This document shows, one piece after another, positions 37,529 to 51,862 of a stretch of DNA of 64,000 nucleotides. Below the pieces are notes generated by a model, which was not told the origin of the DNA, searched no databases, and saw nothing but the letters and a program-made list of their open reading frames with translations. The stretch is from Heterobilharzia americana. Its lineage: Eukaryota > Platyhelminthes > Trematoda > Strigeidida > Schistosomatidae. The stretch is taken from contig OX104130.1 of the NCBI GenBank assembly GCA_944470555.2, positions 63,493,160 through 63,557,159 on the forward strand, written 5' to 3'. A program made the position numbers and the translations under genes. Positions within the stretch are counted from its first letter, which is position 1, and each line of letters opens with the position of its first letter.

Positions 37529-40500
37529 GAATAAATTCGTTGAAAAGAATAATCTTCGCTGGATTATCTTGTTTTTTGGTGTCATAATGGGAATTACGAG
37601 TTTATTGATTAAATAAAGTCTTAAGTTGGTCAGTCAATATCAACGTGGGACCCGGCAATACTGTATAACGGTTCAAGTCGCCACATCTCACATTCCGATA
37701 CAGAATGTGAGATAAAAAGTAGAGAAATAAGGAGAATGCATAACCAAGAGTCGTAAAAAGTCATGGGAATAGAACAGGAGGTTGAATAAATAATGAGGTG
37801 TAAAAGGATGATTGGTATGGAGATAATGTATGGATGCATTTAGGCTAAGACCTATCTAGAACCACAACATTTAGAGTGTATAACCAATGACTCCTATTAT
37901 CTCGTGAATCTCTCGCCGGACAGTCTTCACCTTTCTTCCCAGAGCAACAGGCAAAGACTAATTCCACGTTTTGTTCCGACCACCTTTACCTTTCTTCTAA
38001 CCCAACTCTACTTCAGTCAACATTGGGCGACGAGGCAGACGGTGACTAGGCATGCTTAACTCGTAACTGTCACCTGAGTCGATGAAAGTCCACAACTTCA
38101 TCCACTGACTTGCTTTTCTCCATAAAACTCCATGCCTAACCATCATTTTTATCTGTTACTTTTATTAAAGATTTGTTTATTAAGCTAAACGGTAGACGTT
38201 ACTTTGCAAAACTTGGTTTTTCGGAAACTTATTCGCAAGTAGAGGTGGGTACTGATTCTGAAGAATTTGTGACTATCAGTAACCAACTTGTTGAAACCAC
38301 TTAATGTGTATCATCCTATTTCTTATGCATGGAATCAACTATTCCATTTTTATGAATTATGGTGACTGTATTGATAATTTTTGGTGACCTTGTATTGACC
38401 GACTAGTTATTGACTGATGGGCGTATATTTTTGTTGTAGCTATAAATACGACTATGAAGCTTCTGAAAATGATTCCTCGCAAAGGAAATCTTTTCAATGA
38501 ATTGTCTTTTGTTAATTTCTCATGAATTACCGTTTTTCGAGGATAGGTAATTCAGCTATATGCATAGATGGCTCACACTGTTACAATACAAAGACAATAA
38601 GCGTCAGACTTTGTGTAGTAATGTACAAGCTTAGGGGTGGGGAGGAGGGGGGGTAAGTTGTGTGACTCATCACCTGGGTAAATTGAGCATATGAGAGGTG
38701 TAAATATATGCGAGATTACTCACTTCTAAGGTCAGCACTGAAGGTGAACTGGAAAAACTACATATTTTAGAAAATTCCTGGTAGTCAGATTAGGATACTT
38801 ATCACCTAAAGAATCGAATTATTGCAGTATTTATCTTACTGTTACTGAATTAGGAAGTGTTTACTACGGATATCACTGACTGCAACTATGTTCAAGGCAT
38901 AAACCAATGTAGGATTCCGTCTCCGCTGTTTTCGTGTAGCTTGTTACGTCATTACTTTCTCTGTATGATATGAAAGGAATTTCAATCATCGCTTTAGAAG
39001 TAATTTATCAGTCCCAGTAGATAAATTAACATTACTGTGTCTAATTATGTTTTGTTCTGTGATATATTGACTTGCATATTGTTTTAAGATATACTCGTAT
39101 GTAAAGAGAAATCTGAATTCTCGGTCTTTTAACAATTTTTTAGGTATATCATAGTGGCATATAACTAGAAAGGAGACCTGTGTGCAATTTAACAATCACA
39201 TACAACTTTCTGTAAAATGACATAAATCACGTATATCGCATGAGTGAGCAATAATGAGCTTTCATCTCACTCTCCTAGGTTGGAGCGTAGTATAAACCAA
39301 TAATCAATATCTTATAAATAATACGATTAGGTTGAGGAGACGTAATACTCTTTAAATGTTGTACTACTTCGGACTTCATTATAGAACGTTTATTTTACAG
39401 ACTTCTCATAAATACTTTATTCTTCATATTTGAATGATTTCAATTAGTTTCACTCTTACATCTCTAACATTCTTTCGTAATTCAGTACCTTAAGTTGTTT
39501 GAAACCAACCTAGACAGAAGCAGAGAAGGTTGATTTGAAATGCGTCTAATTCTTTAAAACTTGAACCACTAAAAAAATTCGCTTTATATATTTTATCCAT
39601 CAACTGTGAGTTATCTAGTCAGTAGTTTCGACTGGGATCGGTTCATCTGTATCACAGCAAATGAACGAATTTCATCTTCATTAGGAATAACAAATCGTCT
39701 CCATCCACCGACTGTTTTACACAGGTTTTCTCTTATCCTGATTATCTCTCTTCATCACTATCTCACTGCTAGTAATTATATACCAAACAGTTTTTCCAGT
39801 TCACCTTTAATGCTAACCTTACAAGTGAATAATGTCGCATATACTTGTACACCTCTCATATGCTCAAATTCACTCACGTGATGAGTCACACAACTTGCAT
39901 CCCCTTCCCCACACCCCAACTTCGTACAATACAACACAAAGTCTGACGCTTATTGTCCTTGTATTATGGCAATCTCAGCCATTTGTCAATATGCAGCTGA
40001 ATTACCTGTCCACAAAACACGATGATTCATAAAAATGGAATAACTGATCCCATGCGTATGAAATAGACACAATACACAGATCTATTTCACTCAACAATCA
40101 ATGATTTCTGAACCTTAAGGCGTAGAGAAATGAGTGAGAGATTATTGAGATGGTCTAGAGCCAAGCTGTACAGTGACGCTATAAAATCAGTCTTAGGTAA
40201 GCTATCTTCCAAATTAAGTGAGAAAATACTAGTCATGCTTGTCTAAGATTCATGCTTTTTGGGTTGACAAGACAACTAGCTGGCGAAACTTCAGACCGAA
40301 TTTCAGAAAAAGGCAGACTTCGGTTATCTTTGAAAAGGATGTAGAAGAACTTTACTTACCTAATGCAGTGCACCTGGTAAATTGATCCAATGCTGCTTTA
40401 CTAATACAATAAGACATTACCCCCGGAAACTAAAAAAGAAAACAGGTATTTTTAGAGTAAATAGAATGAGTGAAAAACGTAGTGCTTCAAAGTGTCACTA

Positions 40501-43500
40501 GTCTCAGAATGCTCATTACAAATTTAAGATTTTAAATGCAACTGGCTACAATACTCAGTTTGAACGCATTACACATATTTTACCCTTTAAAAGGCTTCAA
40601 TAATTAAAAATACGTAATGAAGCGGAAGGACGCTGAGTAAATGAATTGGGAGGTGTCTTGGAAGACTCTGTTGTATATTGTAGACAATAAACATACTTCC
40701 TGAGGCCATAGGTTCACTGTCAACTAGGTGCAGTAGTTTGCGTAATGACAATCTATCAAAATGTATAGGAGAACGTTTACTGAGGACTGCTGAAGCTTCG
40801 AGAACACAGGAATGAAAACCTGAATTGTGTATCACAGAAGCAATCTTCATATCGACTTTTTAACTTGCCAGTTCTGAAGCCTAACCCACATTTTAGTTTT
40901 TAATTTTATGTTTCAGTAAAAATTTAGAACTAGATATCATTTTATCTTTCGAATTCTCACTAACGGATATTTACGTTATACATATCAGTCCCTTCGACCG
41001 ATAGCTTCAAATTGAGATGTGTCAAACTTTTCTAACAAAATGAAATAATGCCTGTTGGAACACTTGTTACTTAAGACCCTACCATGGCAGGAAGCTTTGT
41101 CGGGTAGTGACAAGATTTAAAACTGTTGGAGACAGTGCAAATAGTTTACGCTATGGTTTGATCCAAAGTCATAATGATAATTGTACAAGGTTAGGCGGAA
41201 GAAGACAGCTTCTTGTGGATGACTAGCATTGCACCTTTATAATGCATTCCCCTAATCGGAGACGGATTAACAAACATCGGTCGTACAAATAGGAAACTCC
41301 CAAGGCTGCAACTTTTCGATGTCAAAAGAATAGGGTTTTCCAGCGCGCAAGTAACGCAATCAAAACAAGATGTAAGAGGAAAGGGCTCGACAATAGGTAC
41401 ATATCCCTGACAATTTGCAGTCACGCCCGACCGAGAGCTGTTACATTGACGTGGTGGTCAGGCTTGTACATCACAACCATCCAACAAGCTACGCTGGCTA
41501 GAACGCATCTCCCTCGGACGTCATACCATGCTAGGCGGAAAACAGTTACCGTCGTAGTGTATATTACTACACTAAGATGGAGGTCTGAGGGCGAAGTCGT
41601 ACTTCTACTAGCTGGATGAGGTGTGGCAGCAGTAAGGCGTTTCCCTTGGATCACCATCAGTCCCAGGTTGATACTGCTTTCCCTCTATGAAGGAGGGGTT
41701 CGAAAGTGTCACCACCCCCCCCCCGGAAAAATAACTGCGCCCCGCTGTCTTTCTAGGCTGGTGGTACGGGTTTCTTCTATCTGGCGTTAGAACAGCTGAA
41801 CCTCAAGAAGCAGTGTAACACGTCACGAGCAGATGACCCATGGGTTCTGCGGTCACACAATTTTTTTCTCCTACAGGCGCCTTAGGAAGAAATGGCCTTC
41901 CACAGTGTGGGCAGCTGGAAAGTGTCAATCACCGCAAGCTTACAGTAGCACATAAGACCCAATCAAACATAACCTATCCTCTTCACCAATGTCTTTTTCT
42001 TTGACTTAAACTCCAGATACTAAAAATAGGCCTCTTGCACCGCCCAACCTCTCACTCTGCGACCGCTGCCAACAATCAAAGCAATCGAAACCCCACTCCT
42101 AGTTTCCTAAGACCTTGCCATCGATTTCACGTAATAGCTTTTAACTTACGAACTCTATGACAAATCAGACAGCAAGCATCAATCACCAGAACTCTGGAAT
42201 CTCTAACAATGGATGGATGCTGTGCCTCTGAGACATTTACACAGGACCTGAATGTGGTTAATAAATTGACCTTACCTCCCCCTACTGGTGAATCTTCAAA
42301 ATTCACCTTACGAGTATCCAGAGACGTAATGGCTAGCTCTCGTCGACTAAAGTAAACATAAAATTGAGTTGTAGAGCAGAAAGTGCGCCTCTCGGCTGGA
42401 TACCAGTCATCAGTCATCTATATACTGTTCGATTAAATAAATCTGTAAGGACTAGGAAGGGTCGTGAGACTAGGTGGTGCCAATTCGTTATATCCGCCTG
42501 CGCACCCATCGAATGTAGTTCGGATGGTGGAAAGCATGAATTCTATGAGTTGCCAACTCTGCTACAGAAAGCAAAACGTTCAAATGTCACAATGGCAGGT
42601 GAATTTAGGGCTCAAGTAGGGAAGCTGAGTCGATTGGAAAGGCTTCTCCATTAAGTATTCACAGAATCCCATACCAACGAACCGACAATGGTGGTCGACT
42701 CTTGCAATTGTGTCCCAATAATCTCATGTATCTGGCAGCACTAACTTTAAGCATAAGCAGAGATACTGTCTCACATCCCTGGAGGACTAACGCTCTTTCT
42801 GGATTAGACGTTGGGACTCCGATCATGCGTTAGTACTAGTACGTGTATGTCTGTGCTTTGTTGGTCGCAAGTAAAAGACGGTAGTGATAACTGTGTCCTC
42901 GACTGATAGATAAAAACATGAAATGAGTATTCAAGGAAAAGATAACATGACAACAATGTTCACGCTAAGGGAACCTGGAGTGATATTAAGTCTGTTGTAG
43001 AAACAGCAGCACACATAGTTGACAACCTACATCTAAAGGTCAGCATACGTCAATGGATTTCCCTAACCACATCCAGACTGACTGATGCAAGAATACTGAT
43101 TCAAGCTGGTTTTGACCACAATGAGAAGCGAAAGCAACTTATACGTAAATTGACTTAGAGTCTTCGCAATGACCGCTGGCAATTGTGAGTGGTGAAAGTA
43201 AGAGAAATAGAGAAGGCATCAGCGTTAGGTAACACCATGAAACTATTTAGGCTTTTGGAAAACACCGACAGAAAGAAGCGGTGGTCAGTGAGACCAACAT
43301 CGAAAAGGATAGGACACTGATAACCTCTCGGGACGGGCTGTTAGAACGTTGGGCAGAACACTTTGGAGCACAGTTTAACTGAGCCAAAGTAACGCTTCAG
43401 TTGTTCAGCAGCATCCAGTCTGTATCTGAATATGACGTAGATATCGGCCCTCCAACCCTCCCGAAGATGACTTGAAGTCTAGATACCTGTTGGAATGTCG

Positions 43501-46500
43501 GTTTTCTGTAGACGGTAGTATCTAAACCATTTTTACGTATGAGGTAGAAAATGAACAAGGAGAATTACCTATGTTGGATGGCAAGATAAAACGAAGGACA
43601 GACGGTGGTTTAGATGGTACAGTCTACAGAAAACCAACACATTCTAACAGGTATCTAGACTTCAAGTCATCCCATCCAATGTCAGTTAAGGCAAGCTTAG
43701 TCAAATGTCCAAGTAACAGAGCTAGAAAATTGACTAGTTATTTCAAGGACCTAAACATCGAATTGAAACCTATAAAAGCACTAATAGTTAATAATTATCT
43801 TCCGCAGTTTATCGAGAAATTCGTATGAACACACAAGAAATGAAAAAATAACAGTAACACTAGTACGAATAATAGCGACAACACAAGTAGAAAGTTCACA
43901 GCCTCCATTGTATTACCATACAAGGAGGGCACATCAGAAACTTTACGTAGGGTCCTCAACAAAGCTGGTATCAGCGTGGCATTTAAAACTACAAACTTAC
44001 CCAGAGATAAGCTTTGTCGGTTGGCTTCAAGATCCGATAGAACCAATTAAGCAAAATAATCTAATCTATCAAAGTCCATGTAGTGACTGTGAGGTCAAGT
44101 ACATACGTCAAACTAGCCGGTCGGGTCAATTAGAATAGCCAAACATAGGAATTTCGCTAAATGTAGAATGATAAACCCGATTAAGACCAATAATCTGGAA
44201 AAAAACTCGGCTATTGCACTGCATGCATTTCAACATGACCACACAATAGGGTGGGACAAAGCCACTGTACTTAAGTTCAACATCGAATCAACACTCAACA
44301 CATGTAATAGAAATGACGCAATATCTATACCACAGAAATGGAAGGTTTCACTACCAATAAAAACAAATTATATGAAGTGACGTAACTATGAAAATCAAAC
44401 GTCAAAAGTTGTGTGATTACATTAATATGATTATGAGCAATAATTTATGCTCGAAACGTCATCAAGTAAGTAATACTATATCACTGTGTTATAAATCAAA
44501 TAAACAAACCTAATACGGAATTAAATTTTACCACAGTGTTCAAGTTTTACACCTATATGAAGGTTAAAGCAAATATTCAAGTCTTGGAAAGTGACAGGGA
44601 GTAAATACATTTAACCCATTGTGATAGATTTTCAGATATGTCAACAGGAGTCCTCACCCAATGATTCCTTTCCTCTCGGTCTCAAACTACACAGTCTATA
44701 TCGCCGCATACGACTCAGACCACCAATAAGAGACTTCATCGACTAGTGCCAAGTCTTGGTCTGGACACTGAACCCTCTTTCAATCTTATCCAACTTCCCC
44801 CAGTATGGCACAAGGTAGACGAAGACTTGGCATGTGCAACAACATGTCCAAGTCGTGTCAGTCGACTAAAGTTCACAACCTCACCAATCGACTGTCCTTT
44901 GTTGTCTAGTACCCTTCACCTGTCCTTAACATTTGTCAACTTGCATCATCTGTGGCGCAAACCGGTAAGATATCCGACTATCTATCAAAGGACAAGTATA
45001 CTGCGTTATAGTCCGCTCTGTCCTGTTGTACGCTGAGGCATAACCGTTAAAAGTGGGGGATATGAACCTACTGGTGTTTCGATCATAGATGTCTTCAAAG
45101 CGTTGCTCGCCGCGGGTCCCTGAGACGATAAGAGTCAATGACAGGACTCTTGGTGATATAGCTGAAAATCGGTCTCATTGGCGACGTTTTCGCTCTTAGA
45201 CGTCTTGTAAAGCCTGATTATTCGCAACAACATATCTTCAAACTGCATATTCCTTCATCACACAACCTTGTCTACTTTGATATCACTCTTTATATCCATT
45301 TGTTCTTGGTATACAACTATGAAGTGAGTCATCTTAGGTGGATTCACTTGTGCGCGACGTTCTACAATAATTTTGTCTGTCCTTTACATCTCTATCCAAT
45401 ATTATGTATTCTTTTTGCACGAAACCTCACCAGTCGTTATCGATTTCGACGTTACTATATATAGTACCTATGTGTATTCTTACAAGTAGCCAGTACTACA
45501 TATAAACTTCTATTGATGGATGCGTCGCTAGGAAGTTTTAGGAGAATGAAACTAAAAAACCATTGGTGTTTTTTTCAGAAAGTAACTTGAACCTCGCAAA
45601 GTTTACCAGATAACTAGTTTACTAACCGATCCTAAACCCGGATAAAGAGGGAAGGTTGGGCATAGGGCTAGCAACCCTACCAAGTAAAACCAATCCAATT
45701 GCTAAAGAAATATCAAAGCACAAAGAAAATATGAAAAAAATTTACTTATTCCTCCCTGGAATCGGGGAGATGAAGTGACGCCAAATGGTGAAAGACTTTA
45801 GGAAGCCAATTAGCCGATGTGTCTCCTTTCTGTCCATGAAAGCAAATGTAAACATAGGGACATGGAATGTCCGCACCAGGTTTGAAGCTGGCTGACAATG
45901 TGGTCCGAATTGCAAACATGAGAAGATATGGCATTGAAGTTCTAGGAATCTGCGAAACCAGATGGAATGGAAGTGGACTCTCCAAACTGTCAACTGGAGA
46001 GTCAACAATCTGCTCCAATATTGTTACCCAGACGACAACTATGAGCTCACTGAGTTTTGGAGTGGCTATCATGATTTCCCCAACAGCATCAAAAGCTCTC
46101 ATGCAGTGGGAACCAATCTCCTGCTGCAAGATCATGACAGCAAGATCCAACTCAAAAGGAAGGAAAGTCACAATCATACAATGCTACCCTACCCACCTAC
46201 AAATAATGCAGATCAAGAGAAGAAGAAGGAATTCTACACACAACTACAATCAACACTGAACAAAACTCCAGTTGGCACATCAAAATTCTAATCGGTGTGG
46301 TGACATGAATACTAAACTGGGGTTGGACAACACAGGAAGAGAACCAATCATGGGTCAAGAAACACTCGATGAAATGAATGAGAATGGAGAACTGTTTGCA
46401 GATTTCTGTGCACTCAACGATTTGGTGATTGGAGTCAGGCAGTGTGTACAAACACAAAATATTACAAGGCAGCAACAAGGATTCGATTTCACCAGATGGA

Positions 46501-49500
46501 CAAGTTACACTAAAAATCAGATCAACTTCATCTCAATGTGAAGAAAGTGGAGATACAGTCTACTAGACACAAGATCAGATCAAGAAGGTGAGCAGATGTA
46601 GGTTCACATCACTCACTATCTAGTGCAGAGAACCTACCTTCAAAATCAAGTTGAAAGCCTTCAAAGAAGTTGGTGATGATAGACCACAGTTCAAGTTCAA
46701 CACCTAGAACAGAAACTGAAGCACGAAACTACAAGGGACATCTTCAAATCATCCATCAAACAAAATAGGAGACGTTAAGCAACATCCCTTAAGGAACCTG
46801 TGTACATGAACACTGGAACTCTTCGAAACAGATGTGGAAAGAAACCTGCATAACCGTACTAGAAAGGAAGACGAAGCAGACAAGGAATGGATCTCGACGG
46901 ACACATGGAAGCTTATAGAGGAAGAAGGGAAAATGGTGAAGCAGAAGATGAACCAGTGCAGTGCAGGGATAAACAACGACAAGAGGAACTGAGTACATTG
47001 TATAAAACACTACACTGAAGAAACAAGTGAAGAAGAGTACGCGCAAACACAAAAGACACTTCTACGACACATAAGCAAGCGAAACAGAACAGGTTGCAGG
47101 CAGCAGAGACGGAGACAGAGACCTGACAACATTATATCAAATAACCAGGTTACTATCTGGGAGGGCAGAGATCAACTCAGACGACACCAGTCAAAGATGG
47201 TGAGGGAAAGCTAGTTACCAAAGAGGAGAAACAAAGGAACGATGGGCTGACCACTTCAAAAAACTCTTGAATCGACCACCAACACCACCATCTGCAACTC
47301 GTCCAGAAACACTACCAGCAGCCCAGCCACAGAACTATCAGTGAATACAAGACCTTCGACAATAGCAACAATGAAGTCCTGAACGCCATGCAATAAAGCT
47401 GCTGGAATCCGGGTAAGCAGCAGCACCAGATGGAATTCCTCCAGAAGCACTGAAAACAAGCAAAGATAACAGCGGACATGCTCACAACACTATTGAAGAA
47501 GGTTTGATAGAAATAACGGAAGGTAACTGCACACTGAAGAAGGGTTACCTTTCCAAACTCCCAAAGAAGGGAAAACTAAGACTTTGCAAGAACTGGGTGG
47601 AATCATCTTCCATCCTTGTCCACCCAAGCAAAATATTAAGCATTCAAAATTATGACAGGAACAGGCTAGCTTCAGGATAAACAAATCATCTGCGCATCAA
47701 ATTGCAAGGCTACGCCACACATCACATCATAGAACAGAGCATAGAAGTGGAGTCAACTCTTTACCTCACCTCAATTTCATCGACTTTAGAAAGACATTCG
47801 ATAGCGTCGACTGAGAAGTAATTTGGCAGGCAGCTGCTTCAAAACTACAATTTTAGTGCCACAAACCTTTATCAACCTCATTCAACAGCTATATACCATA
47901 TGGCGACACTACATGCCAAGTGATTCACAATGGAAAACTCAGTGATGCCTTCGAAATGAAGTCAGGAGTAAGACAAGGTTGCCGTCTACTATGATCGACA
48001 TTCTTCCTGATTTAGTTGACTCAACTGCACTGCATCATGCAACAAACTGTGAGGAGCTGTGGGTAGATGGGGATACGCTGTTTGACTGATGAAAGATCCT
48101 AGCAAATTTGGATCCCGTCCATGATGATTTATGTCTAATGTAGCACAAACTCGAAGATCTACAGGCAAAAACTAACAAGTTGGCAGAAGAGGCAGGGAAG
48201 CGAAGATCGGACTCCATTCAGGTGAACGTAGAGAAGACTCAGGTGATGAAGATACCCAACAACAACAACAAGCACCGATCACCATCAACAGCAGAAATAT
48301 AAAGCAAGTTGTCTCTTTCACCTACCTAGGCAGGGCAGCATCGTTTCAACTACACGCGGCACAGGCACAGATGAGGATGTCAAAGTCAGAATCGGAAAGA
48401 CTGCAAGACAGACCTTCATTGACCTAAAATCGGTGTGCAGATCTACTCCACTCCACTCCACTCCACTCCACTCCACTCCACTCCACTCCACTCCACTCCA
48501 CTCACTATAAAGAACAAAATACGGATTTTCAACAACAATGTCAGTCAAGTCAGTGATTCTATAAGATGGTTGACAGACTTGGCGCGTCACGAAAAGCATT
48601 TCCAACAAACTACAGACACACACCAACAGCTGCCGTCTACGCTCGCTCACTCCATACTGAAGATCAGATCAGGAGGCCAGAAAGAATAAGGGAACAAGAA
48701 ACTCACTCTGGCCTGCCAACGAACCAACCGAGAACCCATCACCCAACAAATATGCAGAAGAAAGTGGAGATGGATTGGATTGGATTGGACATACACTGGG
48801 AAGACTATTTGGGGACACCACGTGCCAGGCCAGGTCAGGTCGTCGAGTAGAGCCCAAAGGGGAAGCGACGAGTTGGGCGTCTGAGCCAAGGGTGACAAGG
48901 AGATCGTGTGAGGAAGAAGTGAAAGCTTCTGGGCAGTCGTGGAGCCAGGTCAAAAAGATTGTAGAGAACAGAGTGAAATGGCAACGTTCTACTGAAATCC
49001 TATGTTCCACTGAGAACCCAAAGGACAAATAATAAAAATAATAAATAGAAACTAACTTGCGTAGTAAAAGTATAGCTAAAAAATCAGTGGTGTTTGTCAC
49101 GGCAAATTTAAACGCTTCCGAAAACCCGAAAACCTACTGTTTAAATGTTACTCCTTCCTGGTTATAGTGCAATTCAAAATATTACTCAAACCGATAGTTG
49201 GTCTGTTCGACGCATTTGATGAAAAGGAAGATATGAAAAATAAAAGCGATTTAAAACGCTCATCTTGACGGTAAAAGATGTTGTATATTTAACCAGTTAA
49301 CCCATAAACACAACAACTGGTGGCTGAAAATATCTTCATCCCTCCTACAACCCCCAGAAAATTCTACTGCATTTTTATGCCTGTATTGTTAGTGGTTGCT
49401 ACACATAAGGCTGATCCCAACACTAAAATAAACACATCGCCAAGCGCATCGAGAACATATTTGCATAGGCCATCATATTAAGTGGATTATGTAATTAAAA

Positions 49501-51805
49501 AATGTATATATGAAAATATACAAGGTTTAAACGGCGTAGGTGACCTGATCAGGCTATCGTAGATGAGAATGATTGCAAATGGATTAAAGTCATGTGCCTT
49601 TAGTTGATTGTTCACCTCAATCTTCCAGACTGTGGTTATTTACTAGCTGATCACGGACACAACAATCATAGTTGTTCAGGCTGTTTCACATTCTAGTGCT
49701 CTCATTTCCATATTATTTCCCTGACCATAACCAACTAGCGATTACAGTTCCTCAAAATAATGATGAAAATTTCATTATCACATTGGATTTCAACTAAACA
49801 GCTTTTGAAAGTGATATCACAGGAAACAAACTAGTTGGCTGTAGTCTTAATTTTGTATGTTATATGTATGTTTCAGCATCACTCTGTTTCTTTCCGCTTA
49901 CTTTCTCTTCTGTTGCGAAATATAGCAACTTAGCTTGATGGACTTTAGTCCAGTTTTCCACCTTGACTCTATCTGGAAGTGATAACAAAGATTGCATAGA
50001 TAAGGATTGATGACACTATCAAGTTTCCCGGACAAGAGTGAGCGGGATTAATTAGTTATAGCCTGTTATCCAGTGGTTTCAATTCAAGTGAGTAAACGAA
50101 TGAACCATATTTTTATATCCCATTGAAATGGAATTAGACCCACCAATGAAAACAACTGCTCTTAAATCAATCCCCTCGGATTCGAACAGTGTCCTATGTA
50201 GTAAAGTCAGGTGAATGCGAGATCTTCTTATCAGGGGACAGAAAACAGTAGTTTTCCTTTAGTCGCATTTCTAGAATAAATGCACAGAGAAACCTCTACT
50301 ATTCGCAATTATTTCAGTTGCTGAAAATCAGAAAATAAACGTGCTTTTTTGGTACATCCGTTAGACAAGGTTCAGGTTAGCCCTGGGTAAAGAAAGACAG
50401 TAATTATAAAAAAGCAACTTTAAACAAGTATGGATATAGATGATGCTTGTATATATGAAGATGTGGCGCATTTGGCTTAGACGTTCAACTTTCTAGCGAC
50501 GGGTCCCAGGTTCAAACCCACTTAAACTGTTTCAGCCTAAGCAAAGGGATAAAATTATAAGTCCTCTATGCAAAAGTTGTTCATCGACTAGCACATACAT
50601 GTGCTGCGGTAAGTTGAATTGATATAATTCTAGGTAGTTTTGCCCATTTTTATTACGTACTGATCACCTGTCCAGTCATAAATCTTAAGTGAAACCCTTA
50701 TTCAATGAATTCACTGACAAAGCAAACATAAGTGGTCATTGGTTAGTACCATGCAGAACATTATACACAGTGCCTTACAACTGCTATCAAATGATTGTTT
50801 CGAAACTTACGATCGGTTGCCACAGACACTAGATACATTTACGATAGAACCTTTAGTGATAGTAAGGTCAGGGATAGCAAGATGAGTTAGGGAAATTGCA
50901 GCAGTTAAATTCACTTTCATTAGACGGTCGAATTCATCCACATTGAATGTTTCCGCAGTATCTCGTATCATGCACCCCGCATTATTTACCTGGAATTCGA
51001 AAAAAAAATTGTTAAAAATGAATTAGTCATTGGTAGAAATTCTTAAGTTATAAAAGGAGGTCGAATAGTAAGTAATAAGATCTTTTAAACGACTTCCTCC
51101 TTACTCCTTAGACACAAAAACATTCATTATTGCGAAATAGTTACTTGCAGCATTATTTTAGTATTCCCTGAACGCAGGATCTAACGTTTCAGAATTTCAA
51201 TACGGAATTCATATACCTGACCAACTTCTGTAAGTAAACTTAGAGAAAAATTGAAACTGTTTCAACTTGCATCTATCTTAAATTCTAAAATCTATACACC
51301 ACTGAGCAATGTATTCTAACCTTACCCAGCCTAAACCTACTTCAGCTTACATCGCACGATGTGGCAGATTGTAACCAGGCATGTGTAACACGTGTCCCAG
51401 CCGTTTGACTCAGTGAAGGCTCACCACTCTTCTGCTTCTCCCAGTAACTTCACACCTGACTTCTGCGTTGCAGAAGTGATGACACCGCGACACAGATTGT
51501 GGTACTACTACTACTGAAGAAACAGAAGACAACTCGAACAATTGGAATGGTAGTGGTTACATATGGCACCCCTTGCACTAACCCAGCCATTTGCAAATGT
51601 CTTCGTTTCCTCCTCTGTTCCTGTCTTGATTTGCTCTTGACCGGCTCTTCATACACTCTTATCAGCAGCATCCCTGTAATACGCCTGTGTTGTCCCCTGC
51701 GTTGCTCTTGGCAGAAACTTTACCCATTGCCGGTAATTCGCTATGATTCCTGCCACCCTTTCGATATATGCTACTTATATCCGTTGTTATCAGCAACGCC
51801 CACTA

Positions 51806-51862
<57 letters not shown>

